Shown here in pieces: positions 21,255-30,353 of a DNA stretch of 64,000 bases. The translations under genes and the position numbers were made by a program. Origin of the DNA: Psychroflexus gondwanensis ACAM 44 (GTDB taxonomy: Bacteria > Bacteroidota > Bacteroidia > Flavobacteriales > Flavobacteriaceae); assembly GCF_000355905.1 (NCBI RefSeq), contig NZ_APLF01000005.1, positions 62,001 to 126,000 on the forward strand, written 5' to 3'. Within the stretch, counting starts at the first letter, position 1. Each line of letters begins with the position of its first letter. Below the pieces are notes generated by a model. That model ran no database searches. It was not told the origin of the DNA and saw only the letters and a list, made by a program, of their open reading frames with translations.

Positions 21255-22595
21255 ATGATAGAATATATCCCACAATTTATATTTGTTATTGTTTTAGTAG
21301 GAGCGACTTTGTTTTTTGTCAAAAATGTCTCTTCATTAAAGCAAAATATTAACCTAGGTAAAGACGTCGACAGAAAGGATCACAAAGGTTTACGATTCAA
21401 GAAGATGATGAAAATTGCTCTTGGTCAATCAAAAATGGTAGTAAGACCTGTAGCTGGAATACTCCATATTATAGTTTATGTTGGATTTATTATCATCAAT
21501 ATTGAGGTGTTAGAAATTATCATTGATGGAGTTGCAGGGACTCATAGAATTTTTTCGTTTTTGGGACCTGTATATGATGTGCTCATTGGAAGCTTCGAAA
21601 TCTTAGCTTTTCTTGTTTTGGTAAGTGTGATTTTATTTTGGACACGAAGAAACGTCATGAATATAAAACGCTTCCTATCTAAAGAATTGAAAGGCTGGCC
21701 TAAAAATGACGCCAATTATATTTTGTATTTTGAAGTGGTTTTGATGGTTTTATTTTTGACTATGAATGCTACTGATTATCAATTGCAGATGCTTGGTGCT
21801 CCACATTATGCTAGTGAAGCAGGAATTTCTGGAGCATTTCCTATTAGTCAGTTTTTATTACCACTATTTGATGGCATGAGTGTTGGAACACTTGTCGTCA
21901 TTGAAAGATCAGCTTGGTGGCTTCATATTGTTGGAATTTTAATTTTCCTTAACTACTTATATTACTCTAAACATCTTCATATATTACTCGCTTTTCCAAA
22001 CGTATATTTTTCTAATCTAGAAAATTTAGGAAAATTCAAAAATTTGGAGGCGGTTACCAATGAAGTCAAATTGATGATGGATCCTAATGCAGATCCATTT
22101 GCTGAGCCAGAAGGTGGAGAAAATGAAGAGGATATCCCAGAAAAATTTGGCGCCAGTGATGTTCAAGATTTAAACTGGTTTCAACTTCTTAGTGCTTATA
22201 CCTGCACAGAATGTGGTCGATGTACTGCAGAATGTCCTGCGAGTCAAACGGGTAAAAAGCTCTCTCCAAGAAAAATTATGATGGATACAAGAGACCGTCT
22301 AGAAGAAGTTGGGAAACAATTGGATAAAGGCGAAGAAATTAATGACGATAAACAATTGCTAGACGGCTATATTTCTAGGGAAGAACTTTGGGCATGTACG
22401 ACTTGTAATGCTTGCGTAGATGCTTGTCCTATAGGAATAGATCCTTTGTCTATCATTATGGATATGAGACAATATTTAGTGATGGAACAAAGTGCTGCCC
22501 CTGTTGAGCTGAATAATGCAATGACAAATATTGAAAATAATTCTGCTCCATGGCCATACAATCAGCAAGATAGGCTGGATTGGGCGAAAGACTAA
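21255..22595 (+). CDS. membrane-anchored 4Fe-4S oxidoreductase subunit (HdrD/GlcF-like N-terminal part)
   Basis: 446 residues. The N-terminal half has about five membrane helices, starting with IPQFIFVIVLVGATLFFV and including a NarI-like arrangement with histidines. The C-terminal part has two CxxCxxCxxxCP clusters, CTECGRCTAECP near 317-328 and CTTCNACVDACP near 378-389, each able to hold a 4Fe-4S cluster. Probably passes electrons to or from the quinone pool. Its partner is the CCG-domain protein at 23036, separated from it by a HAD-like gene. The complex's donor is not shown by the sequence. Confidence 0.85.
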   Translation: MIEYIPQFIFVIVLVGATLFFVKNVSSLKQNINLGKDVDRKDHKGLRFKKMMKIALGQSKMVVRPVAGILHIIVYVGFIIINIEVLEIIIDGVAGTHRIFSFLGPVYDVLIGSFEILAFLVLVSVILFWTRRNVMNIKRFLSKELKGWPKNDANYILYFEVVLMVLFLTMNATDYQLQMLGAPHYASEAGISGAFPISQFLLPLFDGMSVGTLVVIERSAWWLHIVGILIFLNYLYYSKHLHILLAFPNVYFSNLENLGKFKNLEAVTNEVKLMMDPNADPFAEPEGGENEEDIPEKFGASDVQDLNWFQLLSAYTCTECGRCTAECPASQTGKKLSPRKIMMDTRDRLEEVGKQLDKGEEINDDKQLLDGYISREELWACTTCNACVDACPIGIDPLSIIMDMRQYLVMEQSAAPVELNNAMTNIENNSAPWPYNQQDRLDWAKD

Positions 22596-22604
22596 ACTTA
22601 GTTT

Positions 22605-23024
22605 ATGACGGACGAATTCAAACATAAAGATTCCAAAGGACAATCCATTAGTCCAAGTTTACCAGATAACGTAAAAAACTATCTGATTGATATTGATGGT
22701 ACTATTACAGATGATGTTCCTAACGAAGAACCAGAGCGAATGTCAACCTGTAAGCCTTTTCCAGATGCATTGGAAACCATCAACAAATGGTATGACGATG
22801 GGCATCAAATTTGCTTTTTTACCTCAAGAACCGAAGATCATAAAGAAGTGACAGCAGATTGGTTAACTAAACACGGGTTTAAATATCATAGTCTATTAAT
22901 GGGTAAACCAAGAGGTGGAAATTACCATTGGATAGACAATCATATTGTTAAAGCTACACGTTATAAGGGTCATTTTACTGACCTTGTAAATAAAAATGAA
23001 ATCATACAAGTTTTTAAAGATTAA
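22605..23024 (+). CDS. small HAD-superfamily phosphatase-like protein
   Basis: 139 residues. YLIDIDGTITDD near 26-37 is HAD motif I (DxDGT). FFTSRTEDH near 70-78 fits motif II (S/T with basic residue). GGNYHWIDNH near 104-113 lies where motif III/IV should be. No large cap is possible at this size. Some databases name such proteins phosphoheptose isomerase, but no SIS-domain motif is visible. Substrate unknown. It is co-directional and 9-11 bp from each of the two Fe-S genes, so it probably shares their transcript. Confidence 0.75.
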   Translation: MTDEFKHKDSKGQSISPSLPDNVKNYLIDIDGTITDDVPNEEPERMSTCKPFPDALETINKWYDDGHQICFFTSRTEDHKEVTADWLTKHGFKYHSLLMGKPRGGNYHWIDNHIVKATRYKGHFTDLVNKNEIIQVFKD

Positions 23025-23035
23025 AAGATAATTAT

Positions 23036-23827
23036 ATGAGTGAATCCTTAAATGTGCCAACAATGGCCTCTTATCTAGCAGAAGGAAAACAACCTGAAGT
23101 TTTATTTTGGGTAGGCTGTGCTGGAAGTTTTGATGATAGAGCTAAGAAAATCACTAAAGCATTTGTAAAAATCCTGAATAATACTAAGGTCGATTTTGCT
23201 GTTCTTGGGACGGAAGAAGGGTGTACAGGAGATCCTGCAAAAAGAGCTGGAAATGAATTTTTATTTCAGATGCAAGCTATGACAAATATTGAGGTTCTAA
23301 ATGGTTACGATGTACAAAAAATTGTAACGGCATGTCCTCATTGTTTCAATACTTTGAAAAATGAATATCCTGGATTAGGCGGTAACTATGAGGTTATACA
23401 TCACACTCAATTCTTAAAACAATTATTGAATGAAGGTCGTTTAAAGGTTGAAGGAGGAAAGTTTAAAGGGAAACGCATAACTTATCACGATCCTTGTTAT
23501 TTGGGTAGAGCCAATGGCGAGTATGAAGCTCCTCGCGATCTGTTAAGAAAGCTTGAGGTAGAATTAATAGAGATGAAATCTTGCAAATCTAAAGGTCTCT
23601 GTTGCGGCGCTGGCGGTGCGCAGATGTTTAAAGATGCTGAAAAAGGAGATAAGGAAGTCAACATCCATAGAACAGAACAAGCGGTTGAGACAAAACCCGA
23701 GGTCATTGCTGCTGGATGTCCTTTTTGTAATACCATGATGACAGATGGAGTAAAAAATAAAGAAAAGCAAGACGAAATTGAAGTTTTGGATGTTGTAGAA
23801 ATGATTGCAAATGCAGATGATTTATAA
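23036..23827 (+). CDS. CCG-domain Fe-S oxidoreductase subunit (HdrB/GlcF-like)
   Basis: 263 residues, soluble. It has two cysteine-rich CCG-type domains: CPHCFNTLKNEYP near 100-112 with the preceding EEGCTGDPAKRAG, and SKGLCCGAGGAQMFK near 183-197 with AGCPFCNTMMTDGVK near 225-239. HYHDPCYLGR-like THYDPC spacing supports a noncubane 4Fe-4S site as in HdrB. With the membrane subunit at 21255 it should form a quinone-linked oxidoreductase. It is followed at 6 bp by the conserved protein at 23834. Confidence 0.88.
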   Translation: MSESLNVPTMASYLAEGKQPEVLFWVGCAGSFDDRAKKITKAFVKILNNTKVDFAVLGTEEGCTGDPAKRAGNEFLFQMQAMTNIEVLNGYDVQKIVTACPHCFNTLKNEYPGLGGNYEVIHHTQFLKQLLNEGRLKVEGGKFKGKRITYHDPCYLGRANGEYEAPRDLLRKLEVELIEMKSCKSKGLCCGAGGAQMFKDAEKGDKEVNIHRTEQAVETKPEVIAAGCPFCNTMMTDGVKNKEKQDEIEVLDVVEMIANADDL

Positions 23828-23833
23828 AATAGT

Positions 23834-24316
23834 ATGGTAGTAGATTTTAAAGAGTTACCAAGTTCTTCAAGAGTTTGGGTGTTTCAAGCGAATAGAGGGT
23901 TTAGTGAAGATGAATTAAACGAAATAAAGCCAAAAATTGATGACTTTCTAGAACAATGGACTGTTCACGGCCAATCTCTTCAAGCTGGTTATGAGATAAG
24001 GTATAATCGATTTATTGTTTTGGGTTTAGATGAGTCTCAAGCTAATGCTAGCGGTTGTTCCATAGATGCATCTGTTCATTTTATTCAAAGCCTCGAAAAA
24101 GAATATAACGTTGATTTACTCGATAAGATGAACGTAAGTTTTAAAAACGGTGAGTTTGTGGCTTACAAACAACTTATCGACTTTAAAAAAATGGTAAAAC
24201 AAAAAGCAGTATCACCAACTACTATTGTTTTCAACAATCTAGTGAATACAAAATCAGAGTATGAAGAATTTTGGGAAGTGCCTATGACTGAAAGCTGGCA
24301 TAGCCGTTTATTATAG
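23834..24316 (+). CDS. conserved Bacteroidota protein of unknown function
   Basis: 160 residues, no signal peptide or membrane segment. I recognise it as a small conserved protein that commonly accompanies these Fe-S genes and is sometimes called an ABC transporter ATPase. No Walker A (GxxGxGK[ST]), signature or Walker B motif is present, so that name is not supported. Visible features are SSSRVWVFQANRGFSEDE near the start, ASGCSIDASVHFIQSLE near 71-87 and the C-terminal ESWHSRLL. Function unknown. Confidence 0.75.
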   Translation: MVVDFKELPSSSRVWVFQANRGFSEDELNEIKPKIDDFLEQWTVHGQSLQAGYEIRYNRFIVLGLDESQANASGCSIDASVHFIQSLEKEYNVDLLDKMNVSFKNGEFVAYKQLIDFKKMVKQKAVSPTTIVFNNLVNTKSEYEEFWEVPMTESWHSRLL

Positions 24317-24323
24317 ATAATAT

Positions 24324-27236
24324 ATGAGTTCACAAATCAATTTTAAAGTCGTCATTATGATGGCTTTTTTTTCATCTTATAGTCTTTTCTCTCAAAGCAG
24401 CTTATTTGCAGAAGATCTTATTGCTCAAAGGCAATGGGTAGATTCCATTTATTCTAATTTATCTCTTGAGGAGAAAATTGGTCAGCTATTTATGATAGAT
24501 GTTTTCACAAGTAGGTCTGATTCAGAACTTGAAAGTCTTGAAAGTTTAATAAAATCCAATCATGTTGGAGGGGTTATATTTTCTAAAGGAAATCCTTATC
24601 GACAAGCCCAACTCACCAATAAAATACAAACTGAAAATAAGATTCCCTTACTTGTAGGTATGGATGCGGAATGGGGACTAGCAATGAGACTAGACTCTAC
24701 CTATGCTTTCCCTTGGAATATGACTCTTGGAGCTATACAAGATACCTCTATAGTGAGAAAAGTAGGACAGCAAATAGGAAAGCATAGCAAAAGACTTGGT
24801 GTTCATATCAATTTTGCTCCGGTGGCAGATATCAATACAAATCCTAAAAATCCAATTATTGGTAACCGCTCGTTCGGTGAAACCAAAGATATTGTTATTT
24901 CTCATTCGGTGGCTTTGATGAAAGGGATGCATGAGGCTGGAATATTGTCTAGTGCAAAACATTTCCCTGGGCATGGTGATACAGAACAGGACTCTCACAA
25001 AACACTACCTAGTATTGGTTTCTCAGAAAAGCGAATTAGAGATATTGAATTAAAGCCCTTTCAAGCATTGATAGATGAAGGGGTGAGTAGTGTAATGGTA
25101 GCTCATCTCAATATACCAAGTCTTGAAAGCCAAAAGAATCTTCCTTCATCGTTATCATCAAAAATTGTCTCAGACTTATTGAAAGAAGAGCTCGGCTTCA
25201 ATGGACTTATAATTACAGATGCTCTAAACATGAAAGGGGTAAGTAATAGTTCTACTCCTGGGGAAGTAGATATGCAAGCCTTTAAGGCAGGAAGTGATAT
25301 TTTATTGATTTCTGAAGATATTCCTAAGGCTATTAATATTATAAAAGAAGCAGTTTTAAAAGGAGATATAACAAACAAAAGACTTGCCGCTTCGGTTAAG
25401 AAGATATTATATGCTAAATATAAAGTAGGTTTAAATTCATTTAAGCCGATAGAAACCGATCAGTTAACAGAAGAATTAAATTCAGAAGAAAATGACGCAG
25501 TATATCAAGAGGCCATTCAAAACGCAACTACGGTCATAAAAAACGATCTTGGCATACTTCCTATTAACGATATAGACCATCAAACCTATGCTTATATAGC
25601 TCTTGGAGATGCTTCTGGAGATGAGTTTTTTAAAACGATGAATCAATACGCTAGAGTTGATAAAATTGATGTTACCAAAACCAACATAGATTTGAATCAA
25701 TTTTCAGACTACGACCAAATAATTATTGGGTTTCATAAATCTGATGCCAATCCTTGGGCAGATTACAAATTTTCTCCTTTTGAAATTGAGTTGATAAAAT
25801 CTATTTCTCAAGACTATAAAACAATTTTAGTCAACTTTACCAGACCTTATAGCTTGTTGCAATTGAAGAATTATATCAATATTGATGCAATTGTACAAGC
25901 CTATCAAAACAGTACAATCGCTCAGCAGGTAGTAGGTCAGCAATTATTTGGAGCCATTGATTTTAAGGGGAAGCTCCCCGTAAGCATCACTTCTGCATTC
26001 CCAGTAGGAACGGGTTATAAATTGAAGTCTAATGGCAGACTCGGCTATGATTATCCAGAAAACCAAGGCTTTAATGCCGAGTTGGTCTCGAAAATAGATT
26101 CTATTGCGGCCTATACTTTACAGGAAAAAATGACACCTGGAATGCAAATTTTAATTGCACGTAAAGGAAAGGTGATTTACAATAAGAATTTTGGATATCA
26201 TACCTACGACAAAAAAATTAAAGTTGAAGATGATGATGTTTATGATTTAGCTTCTCTTACTAAGATTTTGACCACTTTGCCTATTCTTATGACTTTTGAA
26301 GAAAGCAACAAGATCGATTTAAAATCCAAGTTACATGAACTTTTACCAGAACTTGCTGCCTCTAATAAAGCCAACATAACTGTTTTGGAAATGCTATCTC
26401 ACTATGCAAAGCTCAAAGCTTGGATTCCTTTTTATAAAGAAACCTTAGAGGATAAGTCTAAATACTACGCTACAGAATTTTCAAAAAAATTCAGTGTTAA
26501 AGTAGCAGAAAACATGTATTTGAGAACCGATTATCAAGATTTGATTTACGCAAGAATTGTTGAAAGTGATTTAAGAGATTCATTAGAATACAAGTATTCT
26601 GATCTTCCTTATTATTTTTTAAAGAAATATATTGAAGAACAGTCTGATTCCTCATTAGATGAAATAGCTGAAAATTATTTCTATAAGCCAATGCGGTTAT
26701 CTCATTTGAAATTCTATCCGCTGAACCATTTTGAAAAAAATAAAATTGTTCCTACTGAATTTGATACGGAGTGGAGAAATGAATTAATTCACGGTAGAGT
26801 TCATGATCAAGGTGCTGCTATGCTTGGAGGAGTAGGAGGGCATGCTGGCTTATTTGGCAATGCCACTGATGTTGCAAAATTTATGCAACTTTATCTCAAT
26901 GGAGGGAGTTATGGCGGTAAGCGGTTTTTTAATGCTGAAACCATGAACAAATTCAACACCTGTTATTACTGTGAGAAGGATGTGAGAAGAGGCGTAGGTT
27001 TTGATAAACCACAATTGGACGAGATTGGCCCAACTTGTGGATGCTTATCGATGTCAAGTTTCGGCCATTCTGGTTTTACAGGTACTTATGCCTGGGCAGA
27101 TCCTGAGGAAGAAATTATTTATGTTTTTTTGTCCAACAGGATTCATCCTGTGTCGTCCAACACTAAACTTATAGATGAAGACATTCGAACCAAAATACAG
27201 GGCTTTATTTACGAAAGCTTATTCAAAGGAAATTAA
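24324..27236 (+). CDS. two-domain exported protein: GH3 beta-N-acetylhexosaminidase plus beta-lactamase-fold serine hydrolase
   Basis: 970 residues with an N-terminal signal peptide. Residues about 35-380 are a glycoside hydrolase family 3 domain of the NagZ type: KHFPGHGDTEQDSHKTLP near 212-229 is the diagnostic His/Asp loop, and GLIITDALNMKGVS near 293-306 holds the nucleophile Asp. Residues about 380-570 match the GH3 C-terminal domain. Residues about 580-970 are a class C beta-lactamase-like domain with SLTK (SxxK), YSD in the YxN position and GHSGFTGT in the KTG position. The likely role is peptidoglycan turnover in the periplasm: GlcNAc removal combined with a peptidase/esterase-type activity. 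Confidence 0.88.
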   Translation: MSSQINFKVVIMMAFFSSYSLFSQSSLFAEDLIAQRQWVDSIYSNLSLEEKIGQLFMIDVFTSRSDSELESLESLIKSNHVGGVIFSKGNPYRQAQLTNKIQTENKIPLLVGMDAEWGLAMRLDSTYAFPWNMTLGAIQDTSIVRKVGQQIGKHSKRLGVHINFAPVADINTNPKNPIIGNRSFGETKDIVISHSVALMKGMHEAGILSSAKHFPGHGDTEQDSHKTLPSIGFSEKRIRDIELKPFQALIDEGVSSVMVAHLNIPSLESQKNLPSSLSSKIVSDLLKEELGFNGLIITDALNMKGVSNSSTPGEVDMQAFKAGSDILLISEDIPKAINIIKEAVLKGDITNKRLAASVKKILYAKYKVGLNSFKPIETDQLTEELNSEENDAVYQEAIQNATTVIKNDLGILPINDIDHQTYAYIALGDASGDEFFKTMNQYARVDKIDVTKTNIDLNQFSDYDQIIIGFHKSDANPWADYKFSPFEIELIKSISQDYKTILVNFTRPYSLLQLKNYINIDAIVQAYQNSTIAQQVVGQQLFGAIDFKGKLPVSITSAFPVGTGYKLKSNGRLGYDYPENQGFNAELVSKIDSIAAYTLQEKMTPGMQILIARKGKVIYNKNFGYHTYDKKIKVEDDDVYDLASLTKILTTLPILMTFEESNKIDLKSKLHELLPELAASNKANITVLEMLSHYAKLKAWIPFYKETLEDKSKYYATEFSKKFSVKVAENMYLRTDYQDLIYARIVESDLRDSLEYKYSDLPYYFLKKYIEEQSDSSLDEIAENYFYKPMRLSHLKFYPLNHFEKNKIVPTEFDTEWRNELIHGRVHDQGAAMLGGVGGHAGLFGNATDVAKFMQLYLNGGSYGGKRFFNAETMNKFNTCYYCEKDVRRGVGFDKPQLDEIGPTCGCLSMSSFGHSGFTGTYAWADPEEEIIYVFLSNRIHPVSSNTKLIDEDIRTKIQGFIYESLFKGN

Positions 27237-27275
27237 ATTGAGATTAGTTTAAGAGTAAATTCAAATCGTAACTTC

Positions 27276-27283
27276 TACTTTTG
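27276..27283 (+). promoter_or_regulatory. putative -7 box for bshA
   Basis: TACTTTTG matches TAnnTTTG and lies 18 bp before the bshA ATG. The -33 position lacks TTTG, so it is tentative. Confidence 0.3.
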
Positions 27284-27301
27284 AAGTCATAAAATATATA
27301 G

Positions 27302-28420
27302 ATGAAAATAGCTATAGTATGTTATCCTACCTTCGGGGGGAGTGGAGTAGTTGCTACCGAATTAGGAATTTCATTATCCAAAAGAGGCCATGAAATTCAT
27401 TTCGTAACTTATAAACAGCCAGTAAGACTAGAATACTTAAGTAATAATATTCTCTACCATGAAGTTTTGGTTCCAGAATACCCTTTGTTTCATTACCAGC
27501 CTTACGAATTGGCCTTATCCAGTAAATTAGTTACAGTAGTAAAAAATCATAAAATAGATGTTCTGCACGTTCACTATGCTATTCCTCATGCTTATGCTGG
27601 ATTTATGGCACAGCAAATGCTCGCTGAAGAAGGCATAAGCCTTCCTATGATGACGACCTTACACGGTACAGATATAACTTTGGTGGGAAGTCATTCTTTT
27701 TATAAACCTGCAGTTAACTTCAGTATCAATAGAAGTGATGTGGTTACCTCAGTGTCAGAGAGCTTAAAAAAAGATACACTCGATATTTTTGATATTAAAA
27801 AAGATATCAAAGTAGTTCCAAACTTTATAGATATATCAAATCTCAACGATAGTTTTGAGGACTGTCAAAGAGAGTTATTTGCCCATGAAGATGAGAAAGT
27901 AATTACCCACGTAAGTAATCTACGGCAGGTGAAACGCATCGATCACGTCATTCAAATATTTCATAAAATACAATCTAAAGTTAAGTCAAAGCTTATTATT
28001 ATAGGTGATGGTCCTGAGCGAGAAATGGCTTCAAATTTAGCTAGAGAGTTAGGCGTTAGAGATAGAGTAATGTTTCTTGGAAGAAGCAATGAGGTTGAAA
28101 AAATATTATGCTATTCAGATTTATTTTTATTGCCTTCAGAAAAAGAAAGTTTTGGACTTGCCGCACTAGAAGCTATGGCTCATAGAGTTCCTGTTATCTC
28201 TACTAATGCAGGGGGGCTTTCCGAGGTAAACATTGATGGAGTTTCTGGCTACTTGAGCGATGTTGGCGATGTTGAAGGTATGGCCTTAAACGGTATTAAA
28301 ATACTTTCCAATGAAAACACTCTAGAACAATTTAAAAAAGGAGCTAGATCAAGTGCTGAAAAGTTTGATGTAAAAGCGATTGTTAGCCAGTATGAAGATC
28401 TATACAAGCAAATGATTTAA
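27302..28420 (+). CDS. bshA: N-acetyl-alpha-D-glucosaminyl L-malate synthase BshA
   Basis: 372 residues, a GT4 family glycosyltransferase that joins GlcNAc from UDP-GlcNAc to L-malate, the first step of bacillithiol synthesis. Seen: the N-terminal IVCYPTFGGSGVVATELG near 4-21 with the glycine-rich loop, HVHYAIPHAYAGFMA near 96-110, TLHGTDITLVG near 121-131, SNLRQVKRID near 200-209 and the C-terminal EKESFGLAALEAMAHRVPVI near 280-299 with the EX7E motif. BshB and BshC are not in the window. Its stop overlaps the convergent MscS gene by 4 bp. Confidence 0.95.
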   Translation: MKIAIVCYPTFGGSGVVATELGISLSKRGHEIHFVTYKQPVRLEYLSNNILYHEVLVPEYPLFHYQPYELALSSKLVTVVKNHKIDVLHVHYAIPHAYAGFMAQQMLAEEGISLPMMTTLHGTDITLVGSHSFYKPAVNFSINRSDVVTSVSESLKKDTLDIFDIKKDIKVVPNFIDISNLNDSFEDCQRELFAHEDEKVITHVSNLRQVKRIDHVIQIFHKIQSKVKSKLIIIGDGPEREMASNLARELGVRDRVMFLGRSNEVEKILCYSDLFLLPSEKESFGLAALEAMAHRVPVISTNAGGLSEVNIDGVSGYLSDVGDVEGMALNGIKILSNENTLEQFKKGARSSAEKFDVKAIVSQYEDLYKQMI

Positions 28421-29328
28421 TCTCTTGCATCACGAATATCTAGTGTCTCAGATCTGAATTTATTTTTTCCAAAATCCAAAGTTCGTATTGGGAATGGTAT
28501 GTTGATATTTTGCTCATTATAAGCTTCTTTAATCGCTAAAATAGCAGCATGCTGAGCCTTATAAACGTCTGCTTGATTGGTGACATCTGTCCAAAATCTT
28601 ATGATATAATTGATAGAGCTGCTACCAAATTCAGTGTAGAAAAATTGAATGCTTTCTCCAGGAAGTTGCTCAAACTTGGCTTTAATAGCATTTTCTGTAA
28701 TTTCCTGAACTTTTGGTAAATCACTTTCATAGCCTACTCCACAGCTTAAAATAACTCTACCCCGTGGTGTACGACTGAAATTTTTAAAAGGGGTATCTAC
28801 AATTTTTGAGTTGGGTATGACGACCAAATTATAATCTACAGTTTGAATAATGACACTTCTAAGATTGATATCTACGACAAATCCGCTGTAATCATTGGTT
28901 TCTACCCAGTCACCAATTTGTAATTTGGGTATAAAACTAATAATGACTCCTGCGAAAGTATTATGCAAGGTGCCTTGAAGTGCAAAACCTACAGCTAAAC
29001 CAACAACCCCAGCAGCTCCCAATATTGAAGTAAGAACTGTATTGAGGTTAAGTATTCCTAGAGATAAAAATAAACCTAATAAGATAATAGCAACCTTAAA
29101 AACCTTAACTGAAACAGTCCTTATCGAATCTTGTGCACTGCTTTTTCTGAATATTCTATCAACTAGTTTACTGGAATATTTAGCAAAAATGACAAAAAGA
29201 ATAAAAACAACTACAGCCAATATAAAATTGGGTAGATTTATTACTAATGAATCTACCCAATCATAAACTTTAGTTGTCAATTCAGACCACGCTTTTTCCG
29301 TATTTTCTACAACTTCTGAATTTTGCAT
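28417..29328 (-). CDS. small-conductance mechanosensitive ion channel (MscS family)
   Basis: 303 residues from the ATG at 29328. A longer frame begins at 29391 but would run into the upstream Dps gene, and the 12-bp spacing to dps supports the shorter start. Three membrane helices: LPNFILAVVVFILFVIFA, VAIILLGLFLSLGIL and the pore helix region SILGAAGVVGLAVGFALQGT. The last carries the Gly/Ala-packed TM3 typical of MscS, then the beta domain (IGDWVETNDYSGFVVDINLR). These channels open on membrane tension and release solutes on hypo-osmotic shock. Probably read together with the Dps genes. Confidence 0.93.
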   Translation of the reverse strand: MQNSEVVENTEKAWSELTTKVYDWVDSLVINLPNFILAVVVFILFVIFAKYSSKLVDRIFRKSSAQDSIRTVSVKVFKVAIILLGLFLSLGILNLNTVLTSILGAAGVVGLAVGFALQGTLHNTFAGVIISFIPKLQIGDWVETNDYSGFVVDINLRSVIIQTVDYNLVVIPNSKIVDTPFKNFSRTPRGRVILSCGVGYESDLPKVQEITENAIKAKFEQLPGESIQFFYTEFGSSSINYIIRFWTDVTNQADVYKAQHAAILAIKEAYNEQNINIPFPIRTLDFGKNKFRSETLDIRDARD

Positions 29329-29339
29329 GTATATATTTC

Positions 29340-29828
29340 TTAAGCGTGCTGCTTTTCTTCTGTCTTCATAATCCAAGCATCTAACATCCAACTTGTTTTT
29401 TCAAGCTCTCTTATGTAAGCTCCCACCAAATCAATAGTTCCTTCATCATCATTTTTATCTGCAGAATCAACTACATTTCTCATTTGATTGATAATCGTAC
29501 CATGATCTTCAAGTAAAGCACTTACCATTTCATGATCTTGAATATTTGAAGAAGCTTCTTTCAAATTCGACAAGTCCAGATAATCTGTAAAATTACTTTT
29601 AGGTTGAAATCTTAATGTTAATATACGTTCTGCGATTTCATCTATTTTCACTTTGGCTTCATTGTACATATCTTCAAATTGAACATGAAGATCAAAGAAA
29701 TTTTGGCCAGTTACATTCCAGTGAAAATTTCTCAGTTTTTGGTAGTACATGTGATAGTCTGCCAACAACACATTAAGTTCTTTTACTGTGTCTTTGGTTT
29801 TATTTTTATCTAAATTTAAGTAACTCAT
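29340..29828 (-). CDS. dps: Dps-family ferritin-like DNA/iron protection protein, paralogue 2
   Basis: 162 residues, standard Dps size. The intersubunit ferroxidase ligands are present: KLRNFHWNVTG (His near 40) and DLHVQFEDMYNEAKVKIDEIAERI (His, Asp and Glu near 52-70). Dps dodecamers oxidise Fe(II) with H2O2 and store the mineral, some also bind DNA. There is no long lysine-rich tail, only KTEEKQHA at the C-terminus. It is a clear tandem duplicate of the next gene upstream (29862-30350), with 33 bp between them. Confidence 0.95.
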   Translation of the reverse strand: MSYLNLDKNKTKDTVKELNVLLADYHMYYQKLRNFHWNVTGQNFFDLHVQFEDMYNEAKVKIDEIAERILTLRFQPKSNFTDYLDLSNLKEASSNIQDHEMVSALLEDHGTIINQMRNVVDSADKNDDEGTIDLVGAYIRELEKTSWMLDAWIMKTEEKQHA

Positions 29829-29861
29829 AAATTAAATTTTAATTTTTAAATTAATATTTAC

Positions 29862-30350
29862 TTACGCATTTCTTTTTTCACCTAGTTTCATATTCCAAGC
29901 ATCTAGCATCCAACTTGTTTTCTCTAATTCTCTAATGTAAGCACCAATTAGATCTATAGTACCTTCATCTCCATTAGCATCTGCTACTTCTGTAGTTTTT
30001 CTCATTTGCTTAATGATAGTTCCGTGATCATCAAGAAGATTGGTTACCATTTCCTTATCTGTGACATCGGAAGATGACTCTTTGATGTTTGATAACTTAA
30101 GATAAGTAGTCAAATTACTTTCTGGTTGAAATCTTAACGTTAGTATACGTTCAGCAATTTCATCTATCTTCAACTTAGCATCATCGTACATTTCTTCAAA
30201 CTGTTGGTGTAAATCGAAGAAATTTTGACCCACAATATTCCAATGATAGTTTCTTAATTTTTGATAGTATAATTGATAATCAGATAAAAGAATGTTTAAT
30301 TCTCTTACAGTGTCTTTAGTTTTTGATTTATCTAAATTTAAGTAATTCAT
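29862..30350 (-). CDS. dps: Dps-family ferritin-like DNA/iron protection protein, paralogue 1
   Basis: 162 residues. Same architecture and start (NYLNLDKSKTKDTVRELNIL) as its neighbour, with ferroxidase motifs KLRNYHWNIVG and DLHQQFEEMYDDAKLKIDE. The paralogues share most residues, including the C-terminal RELEKTSWMLDAW. Differences concentrate in surface positions, so both look functional and could form mixed dodecamers (inference). It starts 3 bp after the small gene at 30354. Confidence 0.95.
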   Translation of the reverse strand: MNYLNLDKSKTKDTVRELNILLSDYQLYYQKLRNYHWNIVGQNFFDLHQQFEEMYDDAKLKIDEIAERILTLRFQPESNLTTYLKLSNIKESSSDVTDKEMVTNLLDDHGTIIKQMRKTTEVADANGDEGTIDLIGAYIRELEKTSWMLDAWNMKLGEKRNA

Positions 30351-30353
30351 AGT

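Noticed and set aside
22605-23024. Phosphoheptose isomerase function
   Set aside because: No SIS-domain features; the DxDGT motif points to the HAD superfamily.
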